64,000 nucleotides of DNA from positions 248,001-312,000 of the forward strand of contig NZ_CP046115.1 of NCBI RefSeq assembly GCF_009707385.1, written 5' to 3'. Shown here one piece after another: positions 34,008 to 45,596 of the stretch. The position numbers and the translations under genes were made by a program. The DNA comes from Klebsiella oxytoca (GTDB lineage Bacteria; Pseudomonadota; Gammaproteobacteria; Enterobacterales; Enterobacteriaceae). The notes under the pieces were generated by a model. It made no database searches. It saw only the letters and a program-made list of their open reading frames with translations, and was not told where the DNA came from. Positions within the stretch are counted from its first letter, which is position 1. Each line of letters starts with the position of its first letter.

Positions 34008-34325
34008 TTATTGAGCGAGTGGAATACGGCGGTATAGCTCAATCATGTCGGTGGCCAGATCCTGAATGACCATCGCGTTCATCAGGTGATCCTGAGAGTG
34101 AACGGTGATCAGGTTAACCGGAAGCTTGCCGCTGCCTTCATCCAGGCCAATGAGCTGGGTCTGGATTTTATGCGCATGCTTTACGAATTCGTGGGATTCC
34201 GCCATTGACTGTTCGGCGGCAGCAAAATCGCCTTTACGCGCCAGCTGCAGCGCGGTTAAAGCAGCGCTGCGCGCTGAACCGGCGTTAACCAGCAGCTCCA
34301 TGATGATCGTTTCTAAGTCTTCCAT
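34008..34325 (-). CDS. PTS system lactose/cellobiose-family IIA component
   Basis: Cytoplasmic phosphocarrier of the Lac family that accepts phosphate from HPr. 105 residues, all helical in prediction by family: start MEDLETIIMELLVNAGSARS, and the phosphorylated His expected in ITVHSQDHLMNA (near residue 77). Similar to ChbA-type IIA. It follows the IIB gene by 3 nt. No membrane IIC is encoded nearby, so the sugar is unknown (a beta-glucoside or diacetylchitobiose-like sugar by family). Confidence 0.85.
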   Translation of the reverse strand: MEDLETIIMELLVNAGSARSAALTALQLARKGDFAAAEQSMAESHEFVKHAHKIQTQLIGLDEGSGKLPVNLITVHSQDHLMNAMVIQDLATDMIELYRRIPLAQ

Positions 34326-34328
34326 CTC

Positions 34329-34634
34329 TTACTCCATCAGCTTCAGGGCTTTATCAAGCACGGCATCGCCTTTCATCATGCCGTAATCCATCATATCGAT
34401 AACGGCGACCTTTTTACCCAGCGGGTCGGCCAGCGCCTGTAGCTTGGCCTGCTCATACTTCACCTGAGGACCGAGCAGGATAATATCGGCAGCAGCAAGA
34501 TTATCTTTAAATTCGGCAACCGGTACGGCTTTGATAGAAACTTCTACACCTTTTTGTTGCGCAGCGGCCTGCATACGTTGAACCAGCATGCTGGTGGACA
34601 TACCTGCGGCGCAGCATAAAACGATATTCTTCAT
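34329..34634 (-). CDS. PTS system lactose/cellobiose-family IIB component
   Basis: 101 residues, ChbB/CelA-type IIB. The phosphorylated cysteine loop LCCAAGMSTSML lies at residues 6-17, and LLGPQVKYEQ in the middle is the family's second signature. First gene of a IIB-IIA operon on the minus strand behind a CRP site and a LacI-type operator. Without IIC the pair must work with a permease encoded elsewhere, or have a regulatory role. Confidence 0.87.
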   Translation of the reverse strand: MKNIVLCCAAGMSTSMLVQRMQAAAQQKGVEVSIKAVPVAEFKDNLAAADIILLGPQVKYEQAKLQALADPLGKKVAVIDMMDYGMMKGDAVLDKALKLME

Positions 34635-34712
34635 AGTTCTTGGCCCTTATGTTCCTTGATGTACCATCTTTATCGCGGGCCGGAGGACGGAACAACCGCT
34701 TTACGGTGATTG

Positions 34713-34728
34713 TGTGTAAGTCATCACA
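34713..34728. promoter_or_regulatory. CRP site before the PTS pair
   Basis: TGTGT-AAGTCA-TCACA: 9 of 10 conserved positions of TGTGA-N6-TCACA, 79 bp upstream of the IIB start. It fits catabolite control of a PTS operon. Confidence 0.65.
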
Positions 34729-34734
34729 AAATAA

Positions 34735-34748
34735 TGAAACCGGTTTCG
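34735..34748. promoter_or_regulatory. LacI-family operator before the PTS pair
   Basis: TGAAACCGGTTTCG contains the perfect palindrome GAAACCGGTTTC and differs by one base from TGAAACCGGTTTCA, the type of site read by LacI-family repressors such as AscG. No regulator gene lies beside it, so control would be in trans. Confidence 0.65.
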
Positions 34749-34768
34749 GTTTGATGACCGAAAACGAC

Positions 34769-34793
34769 AAAAGCCCGGCCTGCCGGGCCTGCA
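34769..34793 (-). terminator. terminator of the diguanylate cyclase gene
   Basis: On the minus strand GCCCGG-CAGG-CCGGGC is followed by TTTTGTCG, 14 bp after the stop codon. It separates the cyclase from the PTS pair transcribed in the same direction. Confidence 0.8.
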
Positions 34794-34806
34794 GAAGCGG
34801 GTACCA

Positions 34807-36339
34807 TTAAGTACGAACGATCCGATTCTTGCCCTGCTGTTTGGCTTTATAGAGCGCTTCATCAACGCTCACGACGAGCTGCTCCAGAGGCTCCATATTC
34901 CATTCTCCCAGTCCCGCACTAAAGGTTACCGACAATCCTTCTTCACGCCAGGAGCGCTGTGCGACGCTCACTCGCCAGCTTTCCAGCAGCATTAAAGCGT
35001 TATCAATATGTTCATCGGCGAATATCACCGCGAATTCTTCACCACCGTAGCGGTAAAGTGAAATCTGCAGCGGTTGCAGGATCTGCAGTCCTTCACGGGC
35101 GACGTTACGCAGAACGATATCGCCATTAAGATGACCCCAGGTGTCGTTTATTTTTTTGAAGTTATCAATATCAACTAACGCGAGAGAGAAAGGCTGATGA
35201 TCGTTCATCAGGGCGGCGATATCGCTATCGAAGGCGCGCCGGTTTTTGCAGCCGGTTAGCGCATCAATGGTGGCCTGGCGAACGTAGGTTAATTCACGCT
35301 GTTTGTTGCTCTCGATGGCTTTACTGAGCATGGCTTCCAGGCGCGGGGCGCGTTTAACATCACCGGTCTTAATGGCATTGATAATGTTCATCAACACGGT
35401 ACGCGAGGCATGACGCAGATATAGCCCGAACAGCACGATGACGATAGCGGCCAGGGCAAAACTCCAGGCGACAATATCTGTTTCATGGCGAGTTAAGTTG
35501 ATTAGCGTCGAGTTATCAACGCGATAAATAATAAACCAGTCGGGATTAGTAAAAGAATAGTAATAATACCAGACGTCTTTCTCTTCATCATAAAGCTGGC
35601 CTTCGCCGCTGGTCATTCCATCCATTAGTGTACTGCTAACGTAGGGCTTAAATAACGCGCCAGGATCGGGATGGAGAACAACTTTGCCATCTCGTTGTAC
35701 AACAAAAAACTCGCCCTGCATTGGGGCGACCATCTGGCGTAACGCATAGCCCATCGACGTCAGATCGAGATGAAACGCGAGGCTGCCTTTCAGGCGACCT
35801 GTCGGGGAGATAACCGGTTTATACAGGGTAATGGTCGGATGATGCGTGAAGTAATCGATATAGGGAGTCGTGTAGAGACTAAAGGTACTGGCTTCCGCCT
35901 GCTTAATAAACCAGGGACGTGATTTGGCATCAAAGGATTTACTGTCTTCGGTTTCCAGAACCTCAGGCGCGCGCAGATAGTGTCCGTCGGTATCGGCCAG
36001 CGAAATTGACGACACGCTCTGCATCATATTTTGCAGCTGCATTAACAGCATGAGGCCTTTTTCAGGATTGACGTTAACCGCATTGTTTAGCTCGTCATCA
36101 CGCGCAAAGAAAGTGGCCGCGCGGGTGAGGATGAAGTCATTGCCCCGTAGCAGCGTCTCCGTATAGTTTGTTGCCATGTTGTGAGTGAAGTTGCGGTTAA
36201 TATGGTGATAATCTTCAAGAAAATCTTTCCTTTGCGTCATCGTGGTGAACACCGCGATGAGTAAGAAACTGAATAAAATTCCCGCAAATCCGATCACAAT
36301 CGGCGTGGTGAAAGAGAGCTTTCTGTTATGACGAGCCAT
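34807..36339 (-). CDS. membrane diguanylate cyclase (dCache-GGDEF)
   Basis: Makes c-di-GMP from two GTP. 510 residues: transmembrane helix at about 13-33, a periplasmic double-Cache-like sensor of about 250 residues (SRPWFIKQAEAS, TLYKPVISPTGRLKGSLAFHLDL are typical of Cache folds), a second helix at about 298-318, then a GGDEF domain with DALTGCKNRRAF, LVDIDNFKKINDTWGH and the active-site motif YGGEEF. The inhibitory RxxD motif expected just before the active site is absent (LQPLQISLYRYGGEEF), so product inhibition is probably lost. No EAL domain. I cannot tie it to a named E. coli Dgc. It is preceded by 318 bp without a gene. Confidence 0.9.
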   Translation of the reverse strand: MARHNRKLSFTTPIVIGFAGILFSFLLIAVFTTMTQRKDFLEDYHHINRNFTHNMATNYTETLLRGNDFILTRAATFFARDDELNNAVNVNPEKGLMLLMQLQNMMQSVSSISLADTDGHYLRAPEVLETEDSKSFDAKSRPWFIKQAEASTFSLYTTPYIDYFTHHPTITLYKPVISPTGRLKGSLAFHLDLTSMGYALRQMVAPMQGEFFVVQRDGKVVLHPDPGALFKPYVSSTLMDGMTSGEGQLYDEEKDVWYYYYSFTNPDWFIIYRVDNSTLINLTRHETDIVAWSFALAAIVIVLFGLYLRHASRTVLMNIINAIKTGDVKRAPRLEAMLSKAIESNKQRELTYVRQATIDALTGCKNRRAFDSDIAALMNDHQPFSLALVDIDNFKKINDTWGHLNGDIVLRNVAREGLQILQPLQISLYRYGGEEFAVIFADEHIDNALMLLESWRVSVAQRSWREEGLSVTFSAGLGEWNMEPLEQLVVSVDEALYKAKQQGKNRIVRT

Positions 36340-36657
36340 GAGTCGTAATCGTTCCAGAAGAGTTAAACCGTGGATAAGGTCGCACGTTTAGCCAGCATGC
36401 CTGCTGAGCGATTCAGATAAAACTCCGGTAATTATAACCCTGACGATGTGATATGGACTGATTAATATTCGATTTTAATGGAATTACCCTATCGGAAAAG
36501 AGGGGGAGCAGGGCGAAAGTGAGGAAGAGCTATCCTTCGCCCTGGACAGCGTCCACTGCTGTCCAGGGCAGAATAGAGAAACGAAAATTGAACAACAATC
36601 CCCCGTTTCTCTTATTACGATCGTACTCGTAGAACTTTTAAAACGTTACATTGATCA
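36340..36657. other. intergenic region with two strong hairpins
   Basis: No ORF. Two inverted repeats stand out. GCCCTGGACAGC / GCTGTCCAGGGC (36539-36569) has a perfect 12-bp stem and a 7-nt loop. GAGAAACG / CGTTTCTC (about 36576-36613) has an 8-bp stem. Neither has a T-run. They lie downstream of thiH and upstream of the cyclase gene. In E. coli the small RNA sroH maps next to thiH on this side, so a small RNA or thi 3' end is possible but unproven. Confidence 0.5.
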
Positions 36658-37791
36658 TCATGACGTCTGTGAAACGCGTCCCAGCCAGCTATCCCAATCC
36701 TTCCATACCGGCTGTAGCCCGCTGGCCACCAGCGCGCTGGCCACCTCTTCCGGGCGACGGTCATCGTGAGGCGCAAACTGCTCCAGCTCCGGATGATTAT
36801 CGGCGTAACCGCCCGGCTGGGTTTTTGAAAATGCGCTGACGTTATTTATGGCCAGCGGGATAACCCGATCGCGGAACCAGGGAGATTCTCGGGTGGACAG
36901 CGAGAGCTCCACTTCCGGCGCCAGCAGGCGGAAAGCGCAGATGGTTTGTACCAGCTGCCGTTCATCCATTAAGGAGGCGGGTTCGATACCGCCAGCGCAA
37001 GGGCGCAGTCGCGGAAAGGAAATGGAGTAGCGGCTGCGCCAGTAGCGCTGCTGGAGCCACAGCAGGTGCTCCGCCACCATAAAACAATCCACGCGCCAGC
37101 TATCGGAAAGGCCGATTAACGCGCCAAGGCCAATTTTATCAATCCCCGCCTGTCCAAGCCTGTCCGGCGTATCCAGCCGCCAGAAGAAATCCTGTTTTTT
37201 CCCTTTCAGATGATGTTTCGCATAGATGCTTTCATGATAGGTCTCCTGATACACCATCACCCCGTCGAGGCCGAGCGTTTTCAGCTCGGCGTACTCCTCT
37301 GTTGCCAGCGGCTGGACCTCCATATGCAATGACGCGAACTGGCGGCGAATAGCTGGAAGATGTTGGCGAAAGTAGTCCATGCCGACTTTGCCCTGATGTT
37401 CGCCGGTCACCAGCAGCAGATGCTCGAAACCCATTTCGCGAATTGCCGCGCATTCACGGGCAATTTCTGTCTCATCCAGAGTTTTGCGCTTGATACGGTT
37501 ACTCATTGAGAAGCCGCAGTAGGTGCAGTCGTTGGCGCACAGATTTGAGAGATACAGCGGGACATAAAAGCTGACGGTATTGCCAAAACGCTGGCGAGTC
37601 AGGCGCTGAGCGCGCTGCGCCAGAGGCTCGAGATAACCTGCGGCGGCAGGGGAGAGGAGCGCCATCATATCGTCGCGGCTAAGCTGTTTTGCCGCCAGAG
37701 CGCGCTCAACGTCAGCGGCGGTTTTACCGTTAATGCGCAGGCGAATATCGTCCCAGTCCAGCTGTCGCCAACGGTCAGTGAAGGTGTTCAT
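36658..37791 (-). CDS. thiH: 2-iminoacetate synthase (ThiH)
   Basis: Radical SAM enzyme that cleaves tyrosine to p-cresol and dehydroglycine for the thiazole ring of thiamine (anaerobe-type pathway). 377 residues; the [4Fe-4S] motif [10 protein letters not shown] lies near residue 85. Last gene of the thi operon, overlapping thiG by 4 nt. Confidence 0.97.
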   Translation of the reverse strand: MNTFTDRWRQLDWDDIRLRINGKTAADVERALAAKQLSRDDMMALLSPAAAGYLEPLAQRAQRLTRQRFGNTVSFYVPLYLSNLCANDCTYCGFSMSNRIKRKTLDETEIARECAAIREMGFEHLLLVTGEHQGKVGMDYFRQHLPAIRRQFASLHMEVQPLATEEYAELKTLGLDGVMVYQETYHESIYAKHHLKGKKQDFFWRLDTPDRLGQAGIDKIGLGALIGLSDSWRVDCFMVAEHLLWLQQRYWRSRYSISFPRLRPCAGGIEPASLMDERQLVQTICAFRLLAPEVELSLSTRESPWFRDRVIPLAINNVSAFSKTQPGGYADNHPELEQFAPHDDRRPEEVASALVASGLQPVWKDWDSWLGRVSQTS

Positions 37792-38558
37792 ACCTGCGCC
37801 TCCAGAAAGTCGGTCAGCGGGCTGGTGGCCTGCGCCTGGGCGCTGCGCGCGCCCGGCCCGGCCTGTCGCGCCAGTAATCCGGCATCAATCGCCAGCCGGA
37901 AAGCCCGGGCCATGGCTACCGGGTCGTCGGCAACGGCGATGGCGGTATTCACCAGAACCGCGTCAGCGCCCATTTCCAGCGCCTGCGCCGCGTGGCTCGG
38001 CACGCCGATACCGGCATCCACGACCACCGGCACCGTGGCCTGCTCGATAATAATCTCCAGCATCGCTTTGGTTTCCAGCCCCTGATTGGAACCGATAGGC
38101 GCGCCGAGCGGCATCACCGCCGCGCAGCCCGCTTCTTCCAGGCGTTTGCACAGTACAGGATCGGCGCCGCAGTAGGGCAGCACCACGAAATCCTCCCGAA
38201 CCAGAATTTCGGCCGCTTTCAGCGTTTCGATTGGGTCAGGTAGCAGCCAGCGGGCGTCGGGATGGATTTCCAGTTTCAGCCAATGGGTGCCCAGCGCCTC
38301 CCGCGCCAGACGGGCGGCAAATACCGCCTCTTCCGCCGTTTTGGCGCCGGATGTATTTGGCAGCAGGCTAACGCCAGCCGCCAGCAGCGGCGCGAGGATA
38401 GCGTCATTATGCTGACGGAGATCGACGCGCTTCATCGCCAGCGTTACCAGCTGACTGCCGGAAGCGCGAATAGCCTCCACCATAACGTCGGGGGCGGCGA
38501 ATTTACCAGTGCCGGTGAAAAGATGTGATTCAAACGTTTTATCCGCAATGCGTAACAT
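37788..38558 (-). CDS. thiG: thiazole synthase (ThiG)
   Basis: Condenses deoxyxylulose phosphate, dehydroglycine and ThiS-thiocarboxylate into the thiazole phosphate. 256 residues from ATG 38558 ([20 protein letters not shown]), the family length; the frame is open 216 nt further upstream but that part overlaps thiS and thiF. Phosphate-binding [19 protein letters not shown] and [10 protein letters not shown] near residues 185-210. It starts one base after the thiS stop. Confidence 0.97.
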   Translation of the reverse strand: MLRIADKTFESHLFTGTGKFAAPDVMVEAIRASGSQLVTLAMKRVDLRQHNDAILAPLLAAGVSLLPNTSGAKTAEEAVFAARLAREALGTHWLKLEIHPDARWLLPDPIETLKAAEILVREDFVVLPYCGADPVLCKRLEEAGCAAVMPLGAPIGSNQGLETKAMLEIIIEQATVPVVVDAGIGVPSHAAQALEMGADAVLVNTAIAVADDPVAMARAFRLAIDAGLLARQAGPGARSAQAQATSPLTDFLEAQV

Positions 38559-38559
38559 G

Positions 38560-38760
38560 TCAGCCTCCAGCGATAACCTGAAAAAGCAGGATCTGGTCGC
38601 CTTCCTGCAAGAGATGAGCTTCCCACCGTTCGCGCGGCAGGATGTGTTGATTGAGCGCCAGCGCGACGCCCGGCTGCTGCTGTTCCAGCTGCGTGAGCAG
38701 GTCGGCGACGGAAGTCGCTTCGGCGCACTGCAACGGTTCATCGTTAAGCCATACCTGCAT
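38560..38760 (-). CDS. thiS: sulfur carrier protein ThiS
   Basis: Ubiquitin-fold sulfur carrier, 66 residues ([11 protein letters not shown] to LFQVIAGG) with the C-terminal Gly-Gly that ThiF adenylates and that is converted to a thiocarboxylate. The start at 38760 overlaps the end of thiF by 17 nt; the frame continues 24 codons upstream but those are in thiF. Confidence 0.96.
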   Translation of the reverse strand: MQVWLNDEPLQCAEATSVADLLTQLEQQQPGVALALNQHILPRERWEAHLLQEGDQILLFQVIAGG

Positions 38761-39499
38761 GCTGCCCTCCGCATACCGGACAGCCCTGAGCCCGCTGGAG
38801 CGCGAGCGTGCGCCAGCTGCTGGTACGGGCATCGAACAGGCGCAGCGTGTTACGCGGCGTTGCCATACCGCTAAGCAGTTTGATCGCTTCCAGCGCCTGA
38901 AGGGTACCCATCATCCCGACCACCGGGCCGATAATGCCCGCCGTACGGCAGTTGCGTTCTGGTTCACTCGCGTCTGGCCACAGACAGCGGTAGCAGCCCT
39001 GTTCCCACGGCGGCGTCAGCACCATCAGCTGGCCTCCCAGTCCGACGGCGCTGGCGGTAATAAGCGGCGTTTCAAGCGCGACGCAGGCGGCGTTGATCGC
39101 CTGCCGGGTCACCATGTTATCGGTGCAATCCAGTACCACATCGGCCTTCGTTACTTCATCCAGCAGGTTTTTTCCGCTTAAGCGTTGTTTCAGCGCAATC
39201 AGTTCAATCTGCGGGTTGAGGCGAGCCAGCCTCGCTCTGGCGGCGGTGGTTTTGGGCTGAGCGATATCATCGCTGGTGAACAGAATTTGCCGCTGCAGAT
39301 TGCTGACGTGCACGTCGTCGTCGTCGGCCAGCGTCAGCGTGCCGACCCCGGCTCCGGCCAGATAGAGCGCAGCAGGGGAACCCAGCCCGCCGAGACCAAC
39401 GATCAACACCCGGCTGGCCAGCAGCTTTTGCTGGCCTTCAATGGCGATATCCTCCAGCAGCAGCTGGCGGCTATAGCGCATAAAATCGCTGTCATTCAT
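38744..39499 (-). CDS. thiF: ThiS adenylyltransferase (ThiF)
   Basis: E1-like enzyme that adenylates the ThiS C-terminus. 251 residues from ATG 39499 ([15 protein letters not shown]); a GTG one codon earlier is also in frame. ATP-binding [19 protein letters not shown] near residue 33, DCTDNM, and the zinc-binding pairs CYRCLW and CPVCGG. It overlaps thiE by 8 nt. Confidence 0.97.
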   Translation of the reverse strand: MNDSDFMRYSRQLLLEDIAIEGQQKLLASRVLIVGLGGLGSPAALYLAGAGVGTLTLADDDDVHVSNLQRQILFTSDDIAQPKTTAARARLARLNPQIELIALKQRLSGKNLLDEVTKADVVLDCTDNMVTRQAINAACVALETPLITASAVGLGGQLMVLTPPWEQGCYRCLWPDASEPERNCRTAGIIGPVVGMMGTLQALEAIKLLSGMATPRNTLRLFDARTSSWRTLALQRAQGCPVCGGQHAGMA

Positions 39500-40126
39500 C
39501 ACCCGCTCCCGCTATCCCGAGCAACTGTGCCGTGGCCTGCCGCCAGTCGGTAGCCTGAGTAATGGCGCTGACTACCGCAATACTGCCGACGCCGGTTGCC
39601 AGAACCGCCGGAGCGCGCTCAAGGCTGATTCCGCCAATCGCCACGGTGGGATAATCGCCCAGGCGCTGAATATGCTGCGCCAGCTGTTCCAGCCCCTGGG
39701 GAGCGGAAGGCATCTGCTTGGTTTGCGTCGGAAAAACGTGGCCGAGAGCGATGTAAGAAGGACGAGCCGCCAGCGCGATATCAATTTCCATATCGTCGTG
39801 AGTGGAAACACCAAGGCGCAGCCCGGCGTTACGGATGGCGCTAAGGTCAGTGGTTTCCAGATCTTCCTGGCCTAAATGCACGCCGTAAGCCTGATGTTTA
39901 ATAGCCAGCCGCCAGTAATCATTGATAAACAGTCGCGCATCATATTTGCGTCCCAGGGCGATAGCGGCGGCCACATCCTCTTCGACTTCACTATCGCGTT
40001 TATCCTTAATGCGCAGCTGGATGGTGCGAACGCCCGCAGCCAGCAAGCGTTCGATCCACGTTACGCTATCGACGACCGGATAGAGTCCTAAACGGAATGG
40101 GACGGGTGGAAAATCGGGTTGATACA

Positions 40127-40127
<1 letters not shown>
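39492..40127 (-). CDS. thiE: thiamine-phosphate synthase (ThiE)
   Basis: Joins HMP-pyrophosphate and thiazole phosphate to thiamine phosphate. 211 residues, TIM barrel with [28 protein letters not shown] and [17 protein letters not shown] motifs. Its ATG overlaps the thiC stop by one base. Confidence 0.97.
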
Positions 40128-42025
<1,898 letters not shown>

Positions 42026-42121
42026 TCATTCCGGTTAAACAGGATATGGCTTGCCAGACGACGGATGGAGTAACAGATGCGATCGGCCCTGAACAGGCTG
42101 ATGCTAAATGCAGTTTACTCT

Positions 42122-42216
42122 TGTTCCCTTCGCAGGTATTAGCCTGATCAGGTTCCGCGGATCCCGAATTAACGGTCTCAGCCTTTTCCAGTGTGGAAAA
42201 TAGGCACTCCGACAAG
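42122..42216 (-). promoter_or_regulatory. TPP riboswitch (thi-box) before thiC
   Basis: On the minus strand the conserved parts are in order: CGGAGTGCC, GGCTGAGA, then GGAACCTGATCAGGCTAATA and CCTGCGAAGGGAA. This is the thiamine-pyrophosphate aptamer; it lies about 100 nt upstream of the thiC start and would shut down the thi operon when TPP is plentiful. Confidence 0.96.
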
Positions 42217-42275
42217 ATGACATTCCCTCTCAGAAAGGGGGAATGTATGTAAACTACGCGTTAATGGCTCACAAC

Positions 42276-42773
42276 TCAAGCGGTCGGCGCGATATTGTCG
42301 CTGATGCTATCTTTGCGACTATGGGCTACGGCGAGGGCGATCAGTTTGTCTTCCAGCGCAAAGCGCGCTTCCAGCGCTTCACCGATATCTGACAGCGCCT
42401 GCTGGAACTCAAGGTAGTTATCGTGATCGATGGCGTTTTCGAGGCAGGAGTCGTAATAATCCATAATCTGCTGGGTATTAGCCTGCAGCTGTGGATAAAT
42501 CTTAGTCGCGGCTAAAAGTGGCGTATCGCCTTCCAATTCGCCGATAAAGCGTTCATAAATACTAAAATGGCCGGAGGAAAGGTAGTCCACCAGGCTTTGA
42601 CAAAAATCATCCAGCGCTTTCTCATTAAGCCGCATAAATGATTCTTTGCCGGGCTTCAGGCCAACCAGGTTGTAGTAAGCCACGAGCAAATGCTTACGTA
42701 CTTGTAGCCAGCGATCGACCAGTTTATTGCTGCCTCCAACACGTTCCGTCAGGTTTTCCAGCTGGTTTAACAT
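42276..42773 (-). CDS. rsd: regulator of sigma D (Rsd)
   Basis: Anti-sigma-70 factor that favours alternative sigma use in stationary phase. 165 residues, helical, start MLNQLENLTERVGGSNKLVD. Located between thiC and divergent nudC as in E. coli. Confidence 0.96.
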   Translation of the reverse strand: MLNQLENLTERVGGSNKLVDRWLQVRKHLLVAYYNLVGLKPGKESFMRLNEKALDDFCQSLVDYLSSGHFSIYERFIGELEGDTPLLAATKIYPQLQANTQQIMDYYDSCLENAIDHDNYLEFQQALSDIGEALEARFALEDKLIALAVAHSRKDSISDNIAPTA

Positions 42774-42868
42774 GGTTGACTCCGCAAGTTTTTAAGAGAA
42801 ACACGTTGCTCACCAAAATGTAAATTTAATGTTAAAAGTGCCAGTAAAATGAAGGTAGTGCAATAGAT

Positions 42869-43642
42869 ATGGATCGTATTATTGAAAAATTAGATCGCGG
42901 CTGGTGGATTGTCAGCCACGAACAGAAATTATGGTTACCTGGTGGGGAATTACCATATGGCGAAGCGGTAAATTTTAATCTTGCGGGACAACCCGGGCTG
43001 CGGATAGGGGAATGGCAGGGCGAACCGGTATGGCTGGTGCGTCAGGATCGTCGGCATGACATGGGATCGCTGCGCCAGGTGCTCGATCAGGATGCTGGTC
43101 TTTTCCAACTGGCGGGTCGAGGGATCCAGCTGGCGGAATTCTACCGTTCGCATAAATTCTGCGGCTACTGCGGGCATCCGATGCATCCCAGTAAAACCGA
43201 GTGGGCGATGCTGTGCAGCCATTGCCGCGAACGCTACTACCCGCAAATCGCACCGTGCATTATCGTCGCCATCCGCCGGGATGACACCATTCTGCTGGCG
43301 CAGCATACGCGCCATCGTAACGGCGTGCACACGGTGCTGGCCGGGTTTGTCGAGGTCGGAGAGACCCTGGAGCAGACCGTGGCCCGCGAGGTGATGGAGG
43401 AGAGCGGTATTAAGGTGAAAAACCTGCGCTACGTGACCTCCCAGCCCTGGCCGTTCCCGCAATCGCTGATGACCGCGTTTATGGCCGAGTACGATAGCGG
43501 CGAGATTGTCATCGACAAGAAAGAGCTGCTGGAGGCGGGATGGTATCGCTATGACGATCTGCCGCTTCTGCCGCCGCCGGGCACCGTGGCGCGCCGGCTG
43601 ATTGAAGATACCGTGGCGATGTGTCGGGCAGAGTATGAGTGA
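42869..43642 (+). CDS. nudC: NAD-capped RNA hydrolase / NADH pyrophosphatase (NudC)
   Basis: Nudix hydrolase that splits NADH and removes NAD caps from RNA. 257 residues: a zinc ribbon (CGYCGHPM...[10 protein letters not shown], residues about 98-120) and the Nudix box [20 protein letters not shown] near residue 160, followed by [11 protein letters not shown] typical of the NudC subgroup. Confidence 0.97.
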   Translation: MDRIIEKLDRGWWIVSHEQKLWLPGGELPYGEAVNFNLAGQPGLRIGEWQGEPVWLVRQDRRHDMGSLRQVLDQDAGLFQLAGRGIQLAEFYRSHKFCGYCGHPMHPSKTEWAMLCSHCRERYYPQIAPCIIVAIRRDDTILLAQHTRHRNGVHTVLAGFVEVGETLEQTVAREVMEESGIKVKNLRYVTSQPWPFPQSLMTAFMAEYDSGEIVIDKKELLEAGWYRYDDLPLLPPPGTVARRLIEDTVAMCRAEYE

Positions 43643-43650
43643 CATGTTAC

Positions 43651-43774
43651 ATACACTTTATCCTTCAAATTGCCTCTTTGTTGGCTGTTTTAACGTACCT
43701 CAACCACTTACTTGAGTAAGCTCCCGGGGTTCATTCAATTGCCGCCTCGATCCACTTTGAATGATTTTGTGTAT
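43651..43774. repeat. ERIC element between nudC and hemE
   Basis: About 124 bp with complementary ends (ATACAC / GTGTAT), ERIC-type arms (GTTGGCTG, CTCCCGGGGTTCATTCAATT, GCCGCCTCG) and the central palindrome CTTACTTGAGTAAG. It fills most of the gap, so the hemE promoter must lie in it or in the 34 bp that remain. Confidence 0.85.
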
Positions 43775-43808
43775 AAACTTGGCGCATCAACGCTAAAGGA
43801 ATGTAAAA

Positions 43809-44873
43809 ATGACCGAACTGAAGAACGATCGCTATCTGCGCGCGCTGCTACGCCAGCCGGTTGATGTCACCCCGGTGTGGATGATGCGCCAGGCGGGCCG
43901 CTATTTACCGGAGTACAAAGCCACCCGTGCGCAAGCGGGGGACTTTATGTCGCTGTGTAAAAACGCTGAGCTGGCCTGTGAAGTGACGCTGCAGCCGCTG
44001 CGCCGCTATAAGCTCGACGCGGCCATTCTCTTCTCGGACATTCTCACTATCCCGGATGCCATGGGGCTGGGGCTCTATTTCGAAGCCGGAGAAGGTCCGC
44101 GTTTTACCTCGCCGATTACCTGTAAAGCGGATGTTGATAAATTACCGATCCCCGATCCGGAAGGTGAGCTTGGCTATGTGATGAACGCCGTGCGCACCAT
44201 TCGCCGCGAACTGAAAGGCGAAGTGCCGCTGATCGGTTTTTCCGGTAGTCCATGGACGCTGGCGACCTATATGGTTGAAGGTGGAAGTAGCAAAGCGTTT
44301 ACGGTGATCAAAAAAATGATGTATGCCGAGCCGCAGGCCCTGCATGCGCTGCTCGACAAGCTGGCGAAAAGCGTCACGCTGTATCTGAATGCGCAGATCA
44401 GAGCGGGCGCGCAGTCGGTGATGATTTTTGATACCTGGGGCGGCGTGCTGACCGGCCGGGATTATCAGCAGTTCTCGCTCTATTACATGCATAAAATCGT
44501 CGATGGTCTGCTGCGCGAAAACGATGGGCGCCGCGTGCCTGTGACACTGTTTACCAAAGGCGGCGGACAGTGGCTGGAAGCGATGGCGGAAACCGGCTGC
44601 GATGCGCTGGGCCTCGACTGGACCACCGATATCGCCGACGCCCGTCGCCGGGTCGGTCATAAAGTTGCCCTGCAGGGAAATATGGACCCCTCAATGCTGT
44701 ATGCCCCTCCGGCGCGTATCGAAGAAGAAGTGGCGACGATTCTCGCCGGATTTGGTCAGGGTGAAGGGCATGTCTTTAATCTCGGACACGGAATTCATCA
44801 GGATGTCGACCCGGAACACGCGGGCGTATTTGTGGAGGCGGTGCACCGGCTGTCGGCGCAATACCACCGTTAA
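43809..44873 (+). CDS. hemE: uroporphyrinogen decarboxylase (HemE)
   Basis: Decarboxylates uroporphyrinogen III to coproporphyrinogen III. 354 residues; both URO-D signatures are present: [15 protein letters not shown] near residue 20 and [17 protein letters not shown] near residue 140. AAAGGAATG precedes the start. Confidence 0.98.
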   Translation: MTELKNDRYLRALLRQPVDVTPVWMMRQAGRYLPEYKATRAQAGDFMSLCKNAELACEVTLQPLRRYKLDAAILFSDILTIPDAMGLGLYFEAGEGPRFTSPITCKADVDKLPIPDPEGELGYVMNAVRTIRRELKGEVPLIGFSGSPWTLATYMVEGGSSKAFTVIKKMMYAEPQALHALLDKLAKSVTLYLNAQIRAGAQSVMIFDTWGGVLTGRDYQQFSLYYMHKIVDGLLRENDGRRVPVTLFTKGGGQWLEAMAETGCDALGLDWTTDIADARRRVGHKVALQGNMDPSMLYAPPARIEEEVATILAGFGQGEGHVFNLGHGIHQDVDPEHAGVFVEAVHRLSAQYHR

Positions 44874-44882
44874 GGAGTGAAT

Positions 44883-45554
44883 ATGGATTTGGCAGCGCTA
44901 CGCACCCAGCAGCTCAGCCTGGCGGCATCGGTAGAACGAGGCGATCGGTTCGAACAAGACCCACCAACGCTGATTGGCGGGGCGGATGTCGGATTTGAAC
45001 AAGAGGGAGAGGTGACCCGGGCGGCGATGGTCCTGCTGAGCTATCCCTCTCTGGAGCTGGTGGAATATCAGATTGCGCGCGTCGCGACTACGATGCCCTA
45101 TATTCCTGGTTTTCTCTCTTTTCGAGAAACTCCTGCGCTGCTGGCAGCGTGGGAGCAGCTTTCGCAAAAACCAAATCTCTTATTCGTTGATGGCCACGGG
45201 ATTTCTCACCCGCGCCGCCTCGGTGTCGCCAGCCATTTTGGCCTGTTAGTGGATGTTCCTACTATCGGCGTAGCGAAAAAACGTCTGTGCGGTAAGTTTG
45301 AGCACCTGGGAGATGAGCCCGGCGCGCTGGCGCCATTGTTGGATAAAGGCGATCAGCTGGCGTGGGTCTTGCGCAGCAAAACGCGCTGTAATCCGCTGTT
45401 CGTCAGCACGGGACATCGCGTTGGTCTTGATAGCGCGTTGATGTGGGTGGAACGCTGCCTGAAAGGCTATCGTCTCCCTGAGCCGACGCGCTGGGCTGAT
45501 GCGGTGGCATCCCGCCGTCCGGCATTTGTGCGTTGGCAAGCAAATCAGGACTGA
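44883..45554 (+). CDS. nfi: endonuclease V (Nfi)
   Basis: Nicks DNA near deoxyinosine in alternative repair of deaminated bases. 223 residues from ATG 44883 ([10 protein letters not shown]) with AAGGAG in front; a GTG two codons earlier is in frame. GGADVGFE carries the first catalytic Asp, and [20 protein letters not shown] the second site. 9 nt after hemE, likely the same transcript. Confidence 0.97.
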   Translation: MDLAALRTQQLSLAASVERGDRFEQDPPTLIGGADVGFEQEGEVTRAAMVLLSYPSLELVEYQIARVATTMPYIPGFLSFRETPALLAAWEQLSQKPNLLFVDGHGISHPRRLGVASHFGLLVDVPTIGVAKKRLCGKFEHLGDEPGALAPLLDKGDQLAWVLRSKTRCNPLFVSTGHRVGLDSALMWVERCLKGYRLPEPTRWADAVASRRPAFVRWQANQD

Positions 45555-45596
45555 TTCAGGTACACTGCGGCTAATTTCTGACTTCGAGAATTCATC

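Noticed and set aside
38559..38774. Extended thiG frame
   Set aside because: The upstream 72 codons overlap thiS and the end of thiF in another frame; ThiG homologues start at MLRIADKTF.
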